Part shown: piece after piece, positions 7,790-17,813 of the stretch
How positions within the stretch are numbered: position 1 is the first letter of the stretch
How the letters are laid out: each line of letters starts with the position of its first letter
Assembly (NCBI RefSeq): GCF_014189855.1
Contig: NZ_BJFN01000002.1
Coordinates: 62,001 to 126,000, forward strand
Direction of reading: 5' to 3'
Source of the DNA: Buttiauxella sp. A111
Lineage (GTDB): Bacteria > Pseudomonadota > Gammaproteobacteria > Enterobacterales > Enterobacteriaceae
DNA: 64,000 bases
Program-made: the position numbers and the translations under genes
The notes under the pieces: model-generated
What the model saw: the letters and a program-made list of their open reading frames with translations, nothing else
Database searches by the model: none
Told to the model about the DNA's origin: nothing

Positions 7790-9177
7790 TGCAAATCGTC
7801 TCTGTCGACATCGGCTCGACGTGGACCAAGGCAGCCCTCTTTGCTCGGGAGGGGGATGCGTTAACGTTGGTGAACCACGTCCTGACCCCAACCACCACGC
7901 ACCATTTGGCTGACGGATTCTTTAACAGCCTGAATAAGGTGCTAAATGTTAGCGATGCTCGCCCACTGTTGAACAGCGGTGAAGTGACCCTGAAATACTC
8001 CTCATCAGCGAAAGGCGGTCTTGCCGTTGCCGCTATGGGGCTGGTGCCGTCAATCACCCTGGAATCAGCGAAAGTGACCGCCCACTCAGCGGGAGCGAAA
8101 ATCGCGCAGTACTACTCGTACAAGCTCAATCGCCACGATATCAAGGCGCTGGAAACCTCACCTCCTGACATTCTGCTGTTTACCGGTGGAACCGACGGCG
8201 GTGAAGAAAGTTACGGTCTGGCCAACGCCCATGCGCTGGCGGAATCGAACCTGGATTGCGCCATTATCTACGCAGGAAACCGCGACATTCAGGACGATAT
8301 ACAGTCGATTCTGGGGCATAAAGATCTGACCACGGTGGACAACATTCTGCCCGATCTCGATCACCCCAATCCTTATGCCGCCCGGCAGGCGATTTGCGAT
8401 CTGTTTTTGTCCCGTATCGTCAAAGGAAAAGGTCTGGACGTCATCGTGGGGGAAACGGGCGAGGAGCCGATGCCGACGCCGTGGACCGTCTACGAGTTGG
8501 CGAAAGCGATCAGCGATTCCGACAGCGCGTGGAAGGAGTTCATGCTGATTGATATGGGCGGCGCGACGACCGATGTCTACTCCACCAGCGCAAATAACCT
8601 TTCTCCTGACACCGTGCTGCACGGCGTGCCTGAACCGTTCGTCAAACGCACCGTAGAGGGCGATTTGGGGATGCGCGTCTCTGCCATGGTTGTCGGCGAC
8701 AGCACTCAGGAACTGGTGAATGTGGTCTTCGCGCATCAACCACAACGCCAGGAAGCTTTTTATCGCTATCTGCAACATCTGGCGGCTCAACCGGATTACC
8801 TGCCGTGTAACGAGGAAGAGCGGTATTTCGACACCGTACTGGCCGGACTGTGTGTCGGCTACGCCAGCGAACGCCATGCAGGCACCAAAAAACAGGTGTG
8901 CACCTGCGTGGGAAGCGTCGATTTGCAGATGGGACGCGACCTGACCACCGTTCGTCGAGTGATTGGCTCAGGCGGATGGCTCTCCCGCGCCAGCCAGTTC
9001 GACATCCACAACTGGATGAAATACCGCGAACTTGACGACGACGGCAGACGCATTCTGTTACCCACCCAATTTGAATATTACCGCGATTCAAAAGGCTTGC
9101 TTCCGCTGCTGGCAAACGTCGCCAGGCTTTATCCGCAGCTTGCCGCTCGCACCAGCATTCAATGTTTAACCCTATAG
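7789..9177 (+). CDS. glmL: Glutamate mutase reactivating factor GlmL (MutL)
   Basis: A 462-residue ASKHA-fold ATPase encoded between the two mutase subunits. The N-terminal phosphate-1 loop VSVDIGSTWTKAALF and the second loop LIDMGGATTDVYS near residue 255 are clear. Members exchange damaged cobalamin for fresh AdoCbl on the mutase, as diol-dehydratase reactivases do; this role is inferred from family and position. Coupled to glmS by overlapping stop and start. Confidence 0.93.
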   Translation: MQIVSVDIGSTWTKAALFAREGDALTLVNHVLTPTTTHHLADGFFNSLNKVLNVSDARPLLNSGEVTLKYSSSAKGGLAVAAMGLVPSITLESAKVTAHSAGAKIAQYYSYKLNRHDIKALETSPPDILLFTGGTDGGEESYGLANAHALAESNLDCAIIYAGNRDIQDDIQSILGHKDLTTVDNILPDLDHPNPYAARQAICDLFLSRIVKGKGLDVIVGETGEEPMPTPWTVYELAKAISDSDSAWKEFMLIDMGGATTDVYSTSANNLSPDTVLHGVPEPFVKRTVEGDLGMRVSAMVVGDSTQELVNVVFAHQPQRQEAFYRYLQHLAAQPDYLPCNEEERYFDTVLAGLCVGYASERHAGTKKQVCTCVGSVDLQMGRDLTTVRRVIGSGGWLSRASQFDIHNWMKYRELDDDGRRILLPTQFEYYRDSKGLLPLLANVARLYPQLAARTSIQCLTL

Positions 9178-9192
9178 ATAAGGCTGCAACGA

Positions 9193-10638
9193 ATGGAACT
9201 CCGTAATAAAAAGTTAACCCATGATGAATTCATGACCGAACGGCATCAGGTCCTCCAGACCTGGCATACCGGTAAAGACGTTGAGAACTTTGAAGATGGC
9301 GTGAAGTACCAGCAAACCATTCCGGAGAATAAACGCTTTTCTCATGCCCTGCTGAAGGCCGATCAGGAAGGTAAAACCCTGAGCCAGCCGCGTGCGGGCG
9401 TGGCCTTAATGGATGAGCACATCGAACTGCTCAAAACGTTGCAGGAAGAGTGTGACCTTCTGCCTTCCACCATTGATGCCTATACCCGTCTTAACCGCTA
9501 CGAAGAAGCGGCGGTCGGGATTCAGAAATCCATTGAAGCCGGGACATCCAAGTTAAACGGCCTGCCCGTTGTCAACCACGGTGTGGCTGCCTGCCGTCGT
9601 TTGACCGAAACGCTGGAAAAACCCATACAGATTCGTCACGGAACGCCGGATGCGCGCCTGCTGGCTGAAATCTCGATGGCCAGTGGATTTACCAGCTACG
9701 AAGGTGGCGGCATCTCTTACAACATCCCTTACGCCAAGCGCGTCACACTGGAAAAATCCATTCGTGACTGGCAGTACTGCGACCGTTTGATGGGCCTGTA
9801 TGAAGAAAATGGCATTCGCATTAACCGCGAACCGTTCGGCCCGCTGACCGGTACGCTGATCCCGCCTTTCATGTCGCATTCCGTGGCGATCATCGAAGGT
9901 TTGCTGGCGCTGGAACAGGGCGTGAAATCCATTACCGTTGGCTACGGCCAGGTGGGCTGCCTGACCCAGGATATCGCCGCAATTAAGTCGCTGCGCGAAC
10001 TGTCCCATGAGTATTTCTATAACTACGGCTTCGATGATTACGAGCTGAGCACTGTATTCCACCAGTGGATGGGCGGCTTCCCGGAAGATGAATCCAAAGC
10101 CTTCGGCATTATCTCCTGGGGTGCAGCGGTGGCGGGTATGGCCGGTGCCACTAAGGTGATCACCAAGAGTCCACACGAAGCCTTCGGTATCCCAACGGCT
10201 GCGGCTAACGCCCAGGGTCTGAAAGCCTCACGCCAGATGCTCAACATGGTCAGCGACCAGAAATTCCCAGCGTGCCCAGCCGTCGATCAGGAAGTGTCCC
10301 TGATTAAGAGCGAAGTGCGTGCCGTGCTGAAGAAGGTCTTCGAGCTGGGTAATGGCGATATCGCACGCGGAACGGTACTGGCGTTTGAAGCTGGCGTGCT
10401 GGATGTGCCTTTCGCCCCAGCCTCCTGTAATGCAGGCAAAATTTTACCGGTGCGCGATAACGCGGGCGCCATTCGTATTCTTGATGCTGGAGCGGTTCCG
10501 CTGCCGGATGACATTCTGGCCCTGCACCGTGACTACGTCGCGGAGCGTGCGCAATTCGAAGGCCGTAAACCTTCATTCCAGATGGTTATTGATGACATCA
10601 ACGCTGTATCCCACAGTAAATTAATAGGAAGACCATGA
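9193..10638 (+). CDS. glmE: Methylaspartate (glutamate) mutase, E subunit
   Basis: The 481-residue catalytic TIM-barrel subunit that binds glutamate and completes the active site over the cobalamin carried by GlmS. Diagnostic stretches include ALMDEHIELLKTLQ, IQIRHGTPDARLLAEI, ASGFTSYEGGGISYNIPYAK and SVAIIEGLLALEQGVKSITVGYGQVGC. Length is that of the family. The gene follows glmL by 15 bases and its stop overlaps the start of the methylaspartase gene. Confidence 0.96.
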   Translation: MELRNKKLTHDEFMTERHQVLQTWHTGKDVENFEDGVKYQQTIPENKRFSHALLKADQEGKTLSQPRAGVALMDEHIELLKTLQEECDLLPSTIDAYTRLNRYEEAAVGIQKSIEAGTSKLNGLPVVNHGVAACRRLTETLEKPIQIRHGTPDARLLAEISMASGFTSYEGGGISYNIPYAKRVTLEKSIRDWQYCDRLMGLYEENGIRINREPFGPLTGTLIPPFMSHSVAIIEGLLALEQGVKSITVGYGQVGCLTQDIAAIKSLRELSHEYFYNYGFDDYELSTVFHQWMGGFPEDESKAFGIISWGAAVAGMAGATKVITKSPHEAFGIPTAAANAQGLKASRQMLNMVSDQKFPACPAVDQEVSLIKSEVRAVLKKVFELGNGDIARGTVLAFEAGVLDVPFAPASCNAGKILPVRDNAGAIRILDAGAVPLPDDILALHRDYVAERAQFEGRKPSFQMVIDDINAVSHSKLIGRP

Positions 10639-11879
10639 TGAAAATTAAACAAGCGCTTTTCACCGCAGGCTACTCCTCATTTTATTTTGACGATCAACAG
10701 GCCATTAAAGATGGTGCCGGTCACGACGGCTTCATTTATACCGGCAAACCCGTCACACCGGGTTTCACAGCCGTGCGTCAGGCGGGGGAATGCGTTTCGG
10801 TACAGCTGATTCTGGAAAATGGGGCGGTTGCTGTCGGTGACTGTGCGGCGGTGCAATATTCAGGGGCTGGCGGCCGCGATCCGTTGTTCCTTGCGGAAAA
10901 CTTTATTCCGTTCCTCAACGACCATATCAAACCGTTGCTGGAAGGGCGTGATGTCGACGCGTTCCTGCCGAATGCGCGCTTTTTCGACACATTGATGATC
11001 GACGGGCATCTGCTCCATACCGCCGTTCGTTATGGTCTTTCTCAGGCGCTGCTCGATGCCACTGCGCTGGCTACAGGCTGTATCAAAGCGGAAGTGGTCT
11101 GTAACGAATGGCAGTTGCCATGCGTCCCGGAAGCGATTCCATTATTCGGCCAGAGCGGTGATGACCGCTATATCGCTGTCGATAAAATGATCCTGAAAGG
11201 TGTGGATGTCTTGCCGCATGCGCTGATCAACAACGTGGAGGAGAAGCTGGGCTTCCATGGTGAAAAACTGCGCGAGTATGTGCGCTGGTTGTCTGACCGC
11301 ATTCTGAAGCTGCGCACCAGCAAGAGCTATCAACCGACACTCCATATCGACGTGTACGGCACCATCGGTCTGATTTTCGATATGGACCCGGTGCGTTGCG
11401 CCGAGTACATCGCCAGCCTTGAGAAAGAAGCACAGGGTCTGCCGCTGTACATTGAAGGCCCTGTTGATGCCGGTAACAAACCGGATCAGATCCTCATGCT
11501 GACCGCCATTACCCATGAGCTGACCCGTCTGGGTTCCGGTGTGAAGATCGTCGCCGACGAATGGTGTAATACCTACCAGGATATCGTCGATTTCACCGAC
11601 GCGGGCAGTTGCCACATGGTGCAGATCAAAACGCCAGATCTCGGGGGAATTCATAACATCGTTGACGCCGTGCTTTATTGCAATAAACACGGAATGGAAG
11701 CCTATCAAGGCGGTACCTGTAACGAAACCGAGATCAGTGCTCGCACCTGTGTTCACGTGGCTCTGGCCGCGCGTCCAATGCGCATGTTGATAAAGCCAGG
11801 TATGGGCTTTGATGAAGGTCTCAATATTGTGTTCAACGAAATGAACCGCACTATTGCGCTCCTGCAGACAAAGGATTGA
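10635..11879 (+). CDS. mal: Methylaspartate ammonia-lyase (methylaspartase)
   Basis: A 414-residue enolase-superfamily enzyme that eliminates ammonia from 3-methylaspartate to give mesaconate. The barrel carries LHIDVYGTIGLIF, LYIEGPVDAG and ADEWCNTYQDI, with metal-ligand acids, and the catalytic lysine in VQIKTPDLGG. The start is ATG at 10635 or 10638, both behind AGGAAG and overlapping the glmE stop. It is the second step of the methylaspartate route. Confidence 0.96.
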   Translation: MMKIKQALFTAGYSSFYFDDQQAIKDGAGHDGFIYTGKPVTPGFTAVRQAGECVSVQLILENGAVAVGDCAAVQYSGAGGRDPLFLAENFIPFLNDHIKPLLEGRDVDAFLPNARFFDTLMIDGHLLHTAVRYGLSQALLDATALATGCIKAEVVCNEWQLPCVPEAIPLFGQSGDDRYIAVDKMILKGVDVLPHALINNVEEKLGFHGEKLREYVRWLSDRILKLRTSKSYQPTLHIDVYGTIGLIFDMDPVRCAEYIASLEKEAQGLPLYIEGPVDAGNKPDQILMLTAITHELTRLGSGVKIVADEWCNTYQDIVDFTDAGSCHMVQIKTPDLGGIHNIVDAVLYCNKHGMEAYQGGTCNETEISARTCVHVALAARPMRMLIKPGMGFDEGLNIVFNEMNRTIALLQTKD

Positions 11880-11882
11880 GAA

Positions 11883-13253
11883 ATGGCACGCACATTTAAG
11901 ATCTTGTCACCGACGGCTATCCTGGGTTATGGCTTCCCGGAAGAGAGTTTTCGTAAAGCCATGGAAGAGTCACCGGATCTGATTGCTGTTGACGCGGGTT
12001 CCTCCGATCCTGGTCCCCACTACCTCGGTGCAGGTAAACCCTTTACCGATCGGGCGGGCGTCAAACGCGATCTGCGCTATATGATCACCGCGGGTGTTAA
12101 AAACAACATTCCGGTCGTCATTGGTACAGCCGGAGGTTCAGGCGCTGCACCGCACCTGGAATGGTGCCGCCAGATAATCCTCGAGATTGCGCAGGAAGAG
12201 AATTTAAGTTTCTCCATGGCGTTGATCCCGTCAGATGTCGACAAAGCTACGGTTCATCAGGCACTGGATAACGGCGCGATCACCGCACTGGATTTTGTCC
12301 CTGAACTGACCCACGAAGCGATTGAAGAGAGTACTTACATCGTCGCGCAAATGGGCATCGAACCTTTCCAACGTGCGCTGGAAGCTGGTGCGCAGGTGGT
12401 GTTAGGCGGACGTGCTTACGATCCAGCCTGTTTCGCCGCGCTGCCGATCATGAAAGGCTTTGATGAAGGGCTGGCGCTGCACTGCGGGAAGATCCTCGAA
12501 TGTGCGGCCATTGCCGCGACGCCAGGTTCTGGTTCGGACTGCGCCATGGGCATCATTGATGAACACGGCTTTACGCTGAAGACATTCAATCCTAAGCGTA
12601 AATTCACCGAAACATCCGCTGCGGCACACACGCTGTATGAGAAATCCGATCCGTACTTCCTGCCAGGGCCGGGCGGCGTGCTGAATCTGAAAGGCTGTAG
12701 CTTCAAGGCCGTTAACGACGGAGAGGTTTACGTCAGCGGTTCACGCCATGAAGAAACGCCTTATGCGCTGAAACTGGAAGGGGCGCGTCAGGTTGGTTTC
12801 CGTTGCCTGACCATTGCCGGGACACGCGATCCGATCATGATCGCCGGCATTGATACCATTCTTGAAGAGGTCAAAGCCAGCGTAGCGAGCAACCTCTCGC
12901 TCAATGACGACAGTATCCGCATCACGTTCCATCTGTATGGCAAAAACGGCGTCATGGGTATCCATGAACCGATGCAAACAGCCGGACATGAACTGGGGAT
13001 CTTGTTGGACGTGGTCGCTCCGACGCAGGATATCGCCAACAGCGTCTGTTCGCTGGTGCGCTCAACCCTGCTGCACTACGGCTATGAAAACCGAATTGCG
13101 ACCGCCGGTAACCTCGCGTTCCCGTTCTCGCCATCCGACATTCAGGCAGGGCCAGTGTATGAGTTCTCTATCTATCACCTGATAGATGCAAACGACGACC
13201 TACGTTTTGATTTCTCCATTGAACAGGTGACGCCAGAAGGAGTTCAGGCATGA
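11883..13253 (+). CDS. DUF1446 / AtuA-like family protein
   Basis: A 456-residue protein related to the acyclic-terpene-utilisation AtuA family (DUF1446): GFPEESFRKAM, VDAGSSDPGPHYLG, GTAGGSGAAPHLEW and LGGRAYDPACFAALP. The biochemical role is unknown. It starts 3 bases after the methylaspartase gene and overlaps the DUF4387 gene by 4 bases, so it is probably a subunit or partner acting on the mesaconate/citramalate side of the pathway (inference). The same pair accompanies glutamate mutase genes in enterohaemorrhagic E. coli as I recall it. Confidence 0.85.
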   Translation: MARTFKILSPTAILGYGFPEESFRKAMEESPDLIAVDAGSSDPGPHYLGAGKPFTDRAGVKRDLRYMITAGVKNNIPVVIGTAGGSGAAPHLEWCRQIILEIAQEENLSFSMALIPSDVDKATVHQALDNGAITALDFVPELTHEAIEESTYIVAQMGIEPFQRALEAGAQVVLGGRAYDPACFAALPIMKGFDEGLALHCGKILECAAIAATPGSGSDCAMGIIDEHGFTLKTFNPKRKFTETSAAAHTLYEKSDPYFLPGPGGVLNLKGCSFKAVNDGEVYVSGSRHEETPYALKLEGARQVGFRCLTIAGTRDPIMIAGIDTILEEVKASVASNLSLNDDSIRITFHLYGKNGVMGIHEPMQTAGHELGILLDVVAPTQDIANSVCSLVRSTLLHYGYENRIATAGNLAFPFSPSDIQAGPVYEFSIYHLIDANDDLRFDFSIEQVTPEGVQA

Positions 13254-13567
13254 AACAGTCCATTTGCTCATTGGCGCAGGTCATTCGTTCCAAAAACGCC
13301 GGACCGTACGAACTGGTATTAGATATTTTATTTAAAACCCGGGAAGACTATCAGCGAGTAAAAGCATCTGAGCAATTAACACCACAGCTTATTGCCGATT
13401 TATATCACGTCGAGCCTGAAACTATTCACCGCATTGTCTGGTTTGATCCAGCTAACGCGGTAAAGATTGTCATGCCGCGCGATATTATTTCAGGAAGCGT
13501 AGGTGACAATGATGTTTATGGTGCTCAGCAACATGCACCTTTATTAAGTATTCAGTTCGACCTGTAG
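13250..13567 (+). CDS. DUF4387 family protein, partner of the DUF1446 protein
   Basis: A 105-residue soluble protein of the DUF4387 family, the small companion that is encoded next to, or fused with, DUF1446 proteins. Visible features are LAQVIRSKNAGPYELVLDILF at the N-terminus and VIWFDPANA-like (RIVWFDPANAVKIVMPR) and SVGDNDVYGAQQHAPLL toward the C-terminus. ATGA overlap with the preceding gene implies stoichiometric expression. The function is not known. Confidence 0.85.
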   Translation: MKQSICSLAQVIRSKNAGPYELVLDILFKTREDYQRVKASEQLTPQLIADLYHVEPETIHRIVWFDPANAVKIVMPRDIISGSVGDNDVYGAQQHAPLLSIQFDL

Positions 13568-13728
13568 TAACAATAATACAACAACATCAATGGGTGTGCG
13601 GGATATTGCTGTATCCAAGCACACCAAATTATTCATGCGGTTGGTCATAAACAGGTGTGTGCCTTGAGTGAAGCGGGGTACACGCCGCCCTACACCTTAA
13701 TACCCAACCATTATCCGATGGAGTAAAC

Positions 13729-15027
13729 ATGAAGAAAATTAGTTTAACAAAAATGATCATACTAGGCCTGATATTAGGCATGATTACGGGTGTGGTCATT
13801 AATAATATGGCATCGGCAGATACAGCAAAATCGTATGCAGGAGATATTTCCATTTTCACCACCATATTCTTACGAATGGTGAAAATGATTATCGCGCCAT
13901 TGGTAATATCTACCCTGGTTGTTGGTATTGCCAAAATGGGCGATGCTAAAACTCTGGGTCGTATATTCTCGAAAACGTTCTTCCTCTTTATTTGCGCCTC
14001 TCTGCTGTCCATTGCACTGGGTCTGGTGATTGTTAATATCTTCCAACCAGGTGCGGGCATTAACTTTGTGCCTCACGATGTCGGTGCGTTGTCAGCCGTT
14101 AAATCTGAACCGTTCACGCTGAAAGTCTTTATTTCACACGCCGTGCCAACCAGTATTGTCGATGCGATGGCGCGCAATGAAATTCTGCAAATTGTGGTGT
14201 TCTCTATTTTCCTCGGCTGCAGCCTGGCGGCAATTGGGGAAAAAGCCGAACCTATCGTGAAAGTGCTCGATTCTCTGGTACACGTGATGCTGAAGCTGAC
14301 GGGCTATGTGATGCTGTTTGCACCACTGACCGTTTTCGCTGCTATCTCTGGTCTTATCGCCGAACGTGGTTTAGGTGTGATGGTCAGCGCAGGGATCTTC
14401 ATGGGTGAGTTCTACCTGACTCTGGGGATGCTCTGGGCAATTCTGATTGGCCTCTCCACCATGCTCGTCGGGCCGTGTATTGGTCGTCTGACCAAAATGA
14501 TCCTCGAACCTGCCCTTCTGGCTTTCACCACCTCCAGCTCCGAAGCGGCTTTCCCTGGCACGCTGAATAAACTGGAGACGTTTGGCGTTTCCTCAAAGAT
14601 TGCCAGTTTCGTGCTGCCAATCGGCTACTCCTTTAACCTCGTCGGCTCAATGGCTTACTGCTCTTTCGCCACGGTATTCATTGCGCAGGCTTGCAACATT
14701 GAACTGAGCATGGGCGAGCAGATCACCATGCTGTTGATCCTGATGTTGACCTCTAAAGGCATGGCCGGTGTACCACGTGCGTCAATGGTGGTTATCGCCG
14801 CCACGCTCAACCAGTTCAATATTCCAGAAGCAGGATTGATTCTGTTGATGGGTGTCGATCCGTTCCTCGACATGGGCCGTTCAGCAACCAACGTGATGAG
14901 TAACGCGATGGGTGCAGCCATTGTTGGCCGTTGGGAAGGTGAGCACTTCGGTGAAGGTTGCCGTGGTGCCGCTCCGACCAAAACCCCTGGCATCGAACGC
15001 CCGGCGGTATCTGAAGCGACCGTTTAA
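13729..15027 (+). CDS. Dicarboxylate/amino acid:cation symporter (DAACS family, GltP/DctA-like)
   Basis: A 432-residue inner-membrane symporter with the glutamate-transporter fold: serine-rich re-entrant loop TTSSSEAAFPGTLNKLE, LLTSKGMAGVPRASM, and the substrate site FLDMGRSATNVMSN with conserved D, R and N. The usual SFNLDGT motif reads SFNLVGS, so the substrate or ion preference may be unusual. Its setting between methylaspartate genes and a periplasmic glutaminase points to glutamate uptake (inference). A good GGAG site precedes ATG 13729, and a terminator follows. Confidence 0.88.
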   Translation: MKKISLTKMIILGLILGMITGVVINNMASADTAKSYAGDISIFTTIFLRMVKMIIAPLVISTLVVGIAKMGDAKTLGRIFSKTFFLFICASLLSIALGLVIVNIFQPGAGINFVPHDVGALSAVKSEPFTLKVFISHAVPTSIVDAMARNEILQIVVFSIFLGCSLAAIGEKAEPIVKVLDSLVHVMLKLTGYVMLFAPLTVFAAISGLIAERGLGVMVSAGIFMGEFYLTLGMLWAILIGLSTMLVGPCIGRLTKMILEPALLAFTTSSSEAAFPGTLNKLETFGVSSKIASFVLPIGYSFNLVGSMAYCSFATVFIAQACNIELSMGEQITMLLILMLTSKGMAGVPRASMVVIAATLNQFNIPEAGLILLMGVDPFLDMGRSATNVMSNAMGAAIVGRWEGEHFGEGCRGAAPTKTPGIERPAVSEATV

Positions 15028-15036
15028 TGATATTTG

Positions 15037-15062
15037 AGGCCGACGTCTGTCGGCCTTTTTTA
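15037..15062 (+). terminator. Intrinsic terminator after the symporter gene
   Basis: Stem AGGCCGAC-GTCT-GTCGGCCT followed by six T. It separates the mutase operon from glsA, although read-through is possible since glsA is only 24 bases further on. Confidence 0.85.
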
Positions 15063-15085
15063 CCACAACAACACAGGGCTACAAC

Positions 15086-16087
15086 GTGAAAATAAAACTA
15101 TTAGCAGCAAGTGTGTTATCGATCAGTTTCTTATTCAGCGCCACCACACTTGCGCAATCCGCGCCAGACTACACCGCACTCATCACGCAGGCGCATCAAA
15201 AATATAAAAACAATAACGACGGAAAAGTCGCTGACTATATCCCAGCGCTTGCCACCTACAGTCCGCAAAATTTTGCCATCACCATCGCCACGGTGGACGG
15301 CAAAATTTACCAGGTCGGTGATGTTAAAAAAGCCTTCCCCATGGAGTCCCTGAGCAAGGTATTTACGATGGCGCTCGCCATGGAACAACACGGGCCACAA
15401 GAGGTTCTGGATAAACTCGGTGCCAATGCCACCGGGCTGCCGTTCAACTCAGGTTTAGCCGTGGAGCTGACAAAAGGCGCGCCGGAGAACCCGCTGGTGA
15501 ATGCGGGTGCGATGAGCACCGTGAGCCTGATTGAAGCAAAAGATAAAACCGACCGCTGGAACAAAATTCTCAACAACCTGAACGCATGGGCGGATGCTTC
15601 GTTGACCGTCAACGAACCGGTATTCAAATCAGAAATGGAGACCAACCAGCACAACCAGGCGCTGGCGCAATTAATGGACTCCTATAACAGTTTCTATGGC
15701 GATACGCGTGAAGCCGTTGAAATTTATACCCGCCAGTGTTCCGTCGATGTCACCGTCGAACAGCTCGCCAAAATGGGAGCCGTCCTCGCCAATAAAGGCA
15801 AATCGCCTTACAACGGAAAGCAGCTGTTAAACGAAAAATATGTTCCGCAAGTGTTGGCGGAAATGGCTATTGCCGGGCTGTATGACGGCAGCGGCAAATG
15901 GCTTTACACCGTCGGTATTCCGGCGAAAAGCGGTGTGGGTGGCGGCATGGTCGCCGTGGTTCCTGGGGAATATGCCATCGCCGTGTACTCTCCGCCGCTG
16001 GATTCCGCAGGTAACAGCGTGCGCGCCCAGCAAACCATTGAATATGTTGCGCAAGCGACACGGTCTAATCTCTTTTTAGCAAAATAA
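15086..16087 (+). CDS. glsA: Periplasmic glutaminase (GlsA family)
   Basis: A 333-residue serine-type glutaminase hydrolysing L-glutamine to glutamate and ammonia. Unlike the cytosolic E. coli YbaS/YneH, it begins with a signal peptide (hydrophobic LLAASVLSISFLFSATTLA, cleavage near residue 24), so it should work in the periplasm. The SxxK active site is MESLSKVF (S88, K91); ENPLVNAGAM and GGGMVAVVPGEYAIAVYSPPLD are family motifs. It starts with GTG behind AGGG. It would feed glutamate to the symporter encoded just upstream. Confidence 0.92.
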   Translation: MKIKLLAASVLSISFLFSATTLAQSAPDYTALITQAHQKYKNNNDGKVADYIPALATYSPQNFAITIATVDGKIYQVGDVKKAFPMESLSKVFTMALAMEQHGPQEVLDKLGANATGLPFNSGLAVELTKGAPENPLVNAGAMSTVSLIEAKDKTDRWNKILNNLNAWADASLTVNEPVFKSEMETNQHNQALAQLMDSYNSFYGDTREAVEIYTRQCSVDVTVEQLAKMGAVLANKGKSPYNGKQLLNEKYVPQVLAEMAIAGLYDGSGKWLYTVGIPAKSGVGGGMVAVVPGEYAIAVYSPPLDSAGNSVRAQQTIEYVAQATRSNLFLAK

Positions 16088-16094
16088 GTCCCAG

Positions 16095-16123
16095 GAAAAG
16101 GGCATCCAAACAGATGCCCTTTC
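16095..16123 (+). terminator. Hairpin between glsA and the fumarase gene
   Basis: GAAAAGGGCATC-CAAACA-GATGCCCTTTC, a stem of about 11 pairs with A and T tails, directly after glsA. It could act as a terminator or as an mRNA-stabilising hairpin. Confidence 0.65.
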
Positions 16124-16151
16124 ATCAATGAATGATAAGTGAGAAGTCGAC

Positions 16152-17804
16152 ATGTCTAAACCATTTGCCTGGCAGGATCCGTTTTTTCAAAGCAAAGATA
16201 GTACGGAATACGCATTGCTCAGCGACCAACACATTACAGTGACAGAACTGGACGGTGAAGAGGTCATCAAAGTTGCCCCAGAGGCCTTAACGTTACTGGC
16301 TCAGCATGCTTTTTATGAAGCGTCGTTTTTCCTGCGTGCTACGCATCTCAAACAAGTTGCCAGCATCCTGCACGACCCACAGGCCAGTGATAATGACAAA
16401 TACGTTGCGCTACAACTGTTACGCAACGCGGAAGTGTCGGCAAAAGGCGTGCTGCCCAATTGCCAGGATACCGGGACGGCAACCATTGTGGCGTCTAAAG
16501 GTCAGCACATCTGGACGGGAGGCGATGATGCCGAAGCCTTAAGTAAAGGCATCTACACCACTTTCCAGGAAAATAATCTCCGTTACTCGCAGAATGCGCC
16601 GTTGGACATGTACACCGAGGTGAACACGCAGACCAACCTGCCGGCACAAATTGATATCAGCGCGACGCCGGGCAACGAATATCGCTTCCTGTTCGTCAAC
16701 AAAGGGGGCGGCTCCGCCAACAAAGCGGCCTTGTTCCAGGAAACCAAATCGCTTCTTCAGCCTGAAAAGCTGACCGCTTACCTGATTGAAAAAATGAAAT
16801 CGCTGGGTACTGCTGCCTGCCCTCCTTACCATATCGCGTTTGTGGTGGGTGGACTGTCGGCCGATCAGGCGCTGAAAGTCGCTAAACTGGCGTCGACAAA
16901 ATATTATGACAACCTGCCAACCGAAGGGAACGAACTGGGCCAGGCATTCCGCGATACGGCACTTGAAACCGCGTTGCTTAATGCCAGCCGTGAATTTGGT
17001 ATCGGCGCACAATTTGGTGGCAAATACTTCGCCCATGATATCCGAGTGATCCGTCTGCCACGCCATGGCGGCTCCTGCCCGATAGCGATGGCCCTCTCCT
17101 GCTCTGCTGACCGCAACATTAAAGGCAAGATTAATAAGCAGGGTATCTGGCTGGAAAAACTCGAACACAATCCGGGTAAATTTATCCCCGATTCTCAGCG
17201 TACAGAGAATAGCGCTCAGACGGTTCATCTCGACCTTAATCGCCCACTGAAGACGATCCTGGACGACCTGTCAGCGCTGCCTATCGGCACGCGCGTGTCG
17301 TTAAATGGCCCTATCGTGGTCGCCCGCGACATTGCCCATGCAGAGATCAAAGCCCGCCTGGATAAGGGTGAGCCGATGCCTGACTACATGAAAAACCATA
17401 TCGTCTATTACGCAGGCCCGGCCAAAACTCCTGACAACCTGGCGTGCGGTTCACTCGGGCCAACCACTGGCGGACGCATGGACGGTTATGTTGACCAGTT
17501 CCAGGCAGCAGGTGGCAGCTTGATCATGCTCTCAAAAGGAAATCGGAGTCAGCAAGTGACCGATGCCTGCCACAAACACGGTGGGTTTAATCTTGGGAGT
17601 ATCGGCGGCGCCGCGGCATTACTGGCACAGCAATATGTGAAAAGCTTGCGCTGCCTTGAGTACCCTGAACTGGGCATGGAAGCGGTCTGGATGATGGAAG
17701 TGAAAAACTTGCCGGCTTTTGTTCTGGTTGACGATAAAGGCAATAACTTCTTCCAACAGTTTGAGAATAAGCAAAGCTGCGCATCTTGCCCTGCGAAGCA
17801 TTAA
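16152..17804 (+). CDS. Class I fumarate hydratase, probable mesaconase
   Basis: A 550-residue [4Fe-4S] hydro-lyase of the FumA/FumB type. Candidate cluster cysteines are C104 ([10 protein letters not shown]) and those in [14 protein letters not shown] and [25 protein letters not shown] and [15 protein letters not shown] mark the C-terminal domain. Class I fumarases also hydrate mesaconate to (S)-citramalate, and the paralogue FumD, found in the matching E. coli O157:H7 cluster, is a mesaconase. The position after methylaspartase makes that role likely here too, rather than the citric acid cycle. Confidence 0.9.
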   Translation: MSKPFAWQDPFFQSKDSTEYALLSDQHITVTELDGEEVIKVAPEALTLLAQHAFYEASFFLRATHLKQVASILHDPQASDNDKYVALQLLRNAEVSAKGVLPNCQDTGTATIVASKGQHIWTGGDDAEALSKGIYTTFQENNLRYSQNAPLDMYTEVNTQTNLPAQIDISATPGNEYRFLFVNKGGGSANKAALFQETKSLLQPEKLTAYLIEKMKSLGTAACPPYHIAFVVGGLSADQALKVAKLASTKYYDNLPTEGNELGQAFRDTALETALLNASREFGIGAQFGGKYFAHDIRVIRLPRHGGSCPIAMALSCSADRNIKGKINKQGIWLEKLEHNPGKFIPDSQRTENSAQTVHLDLNRPLKTILDDLSALPIGTRVSLNGPIVVARDIAHAEIKARLDKGEPMPDYMKNHIVYYAGPAKTPDNLACGSLGPTTGGRMDGYVDQFQAAGGSLIMLSKGNRSQQVTDACHKHGGFNLGSIGGAAALLAQQYVKSLRCLEYPELGMEAVWMMEVKNLPAFVLVDDKGNNFFQQFENKQSCASCPAKH

Positions 17805-17813
17805 GGAGCGTTT

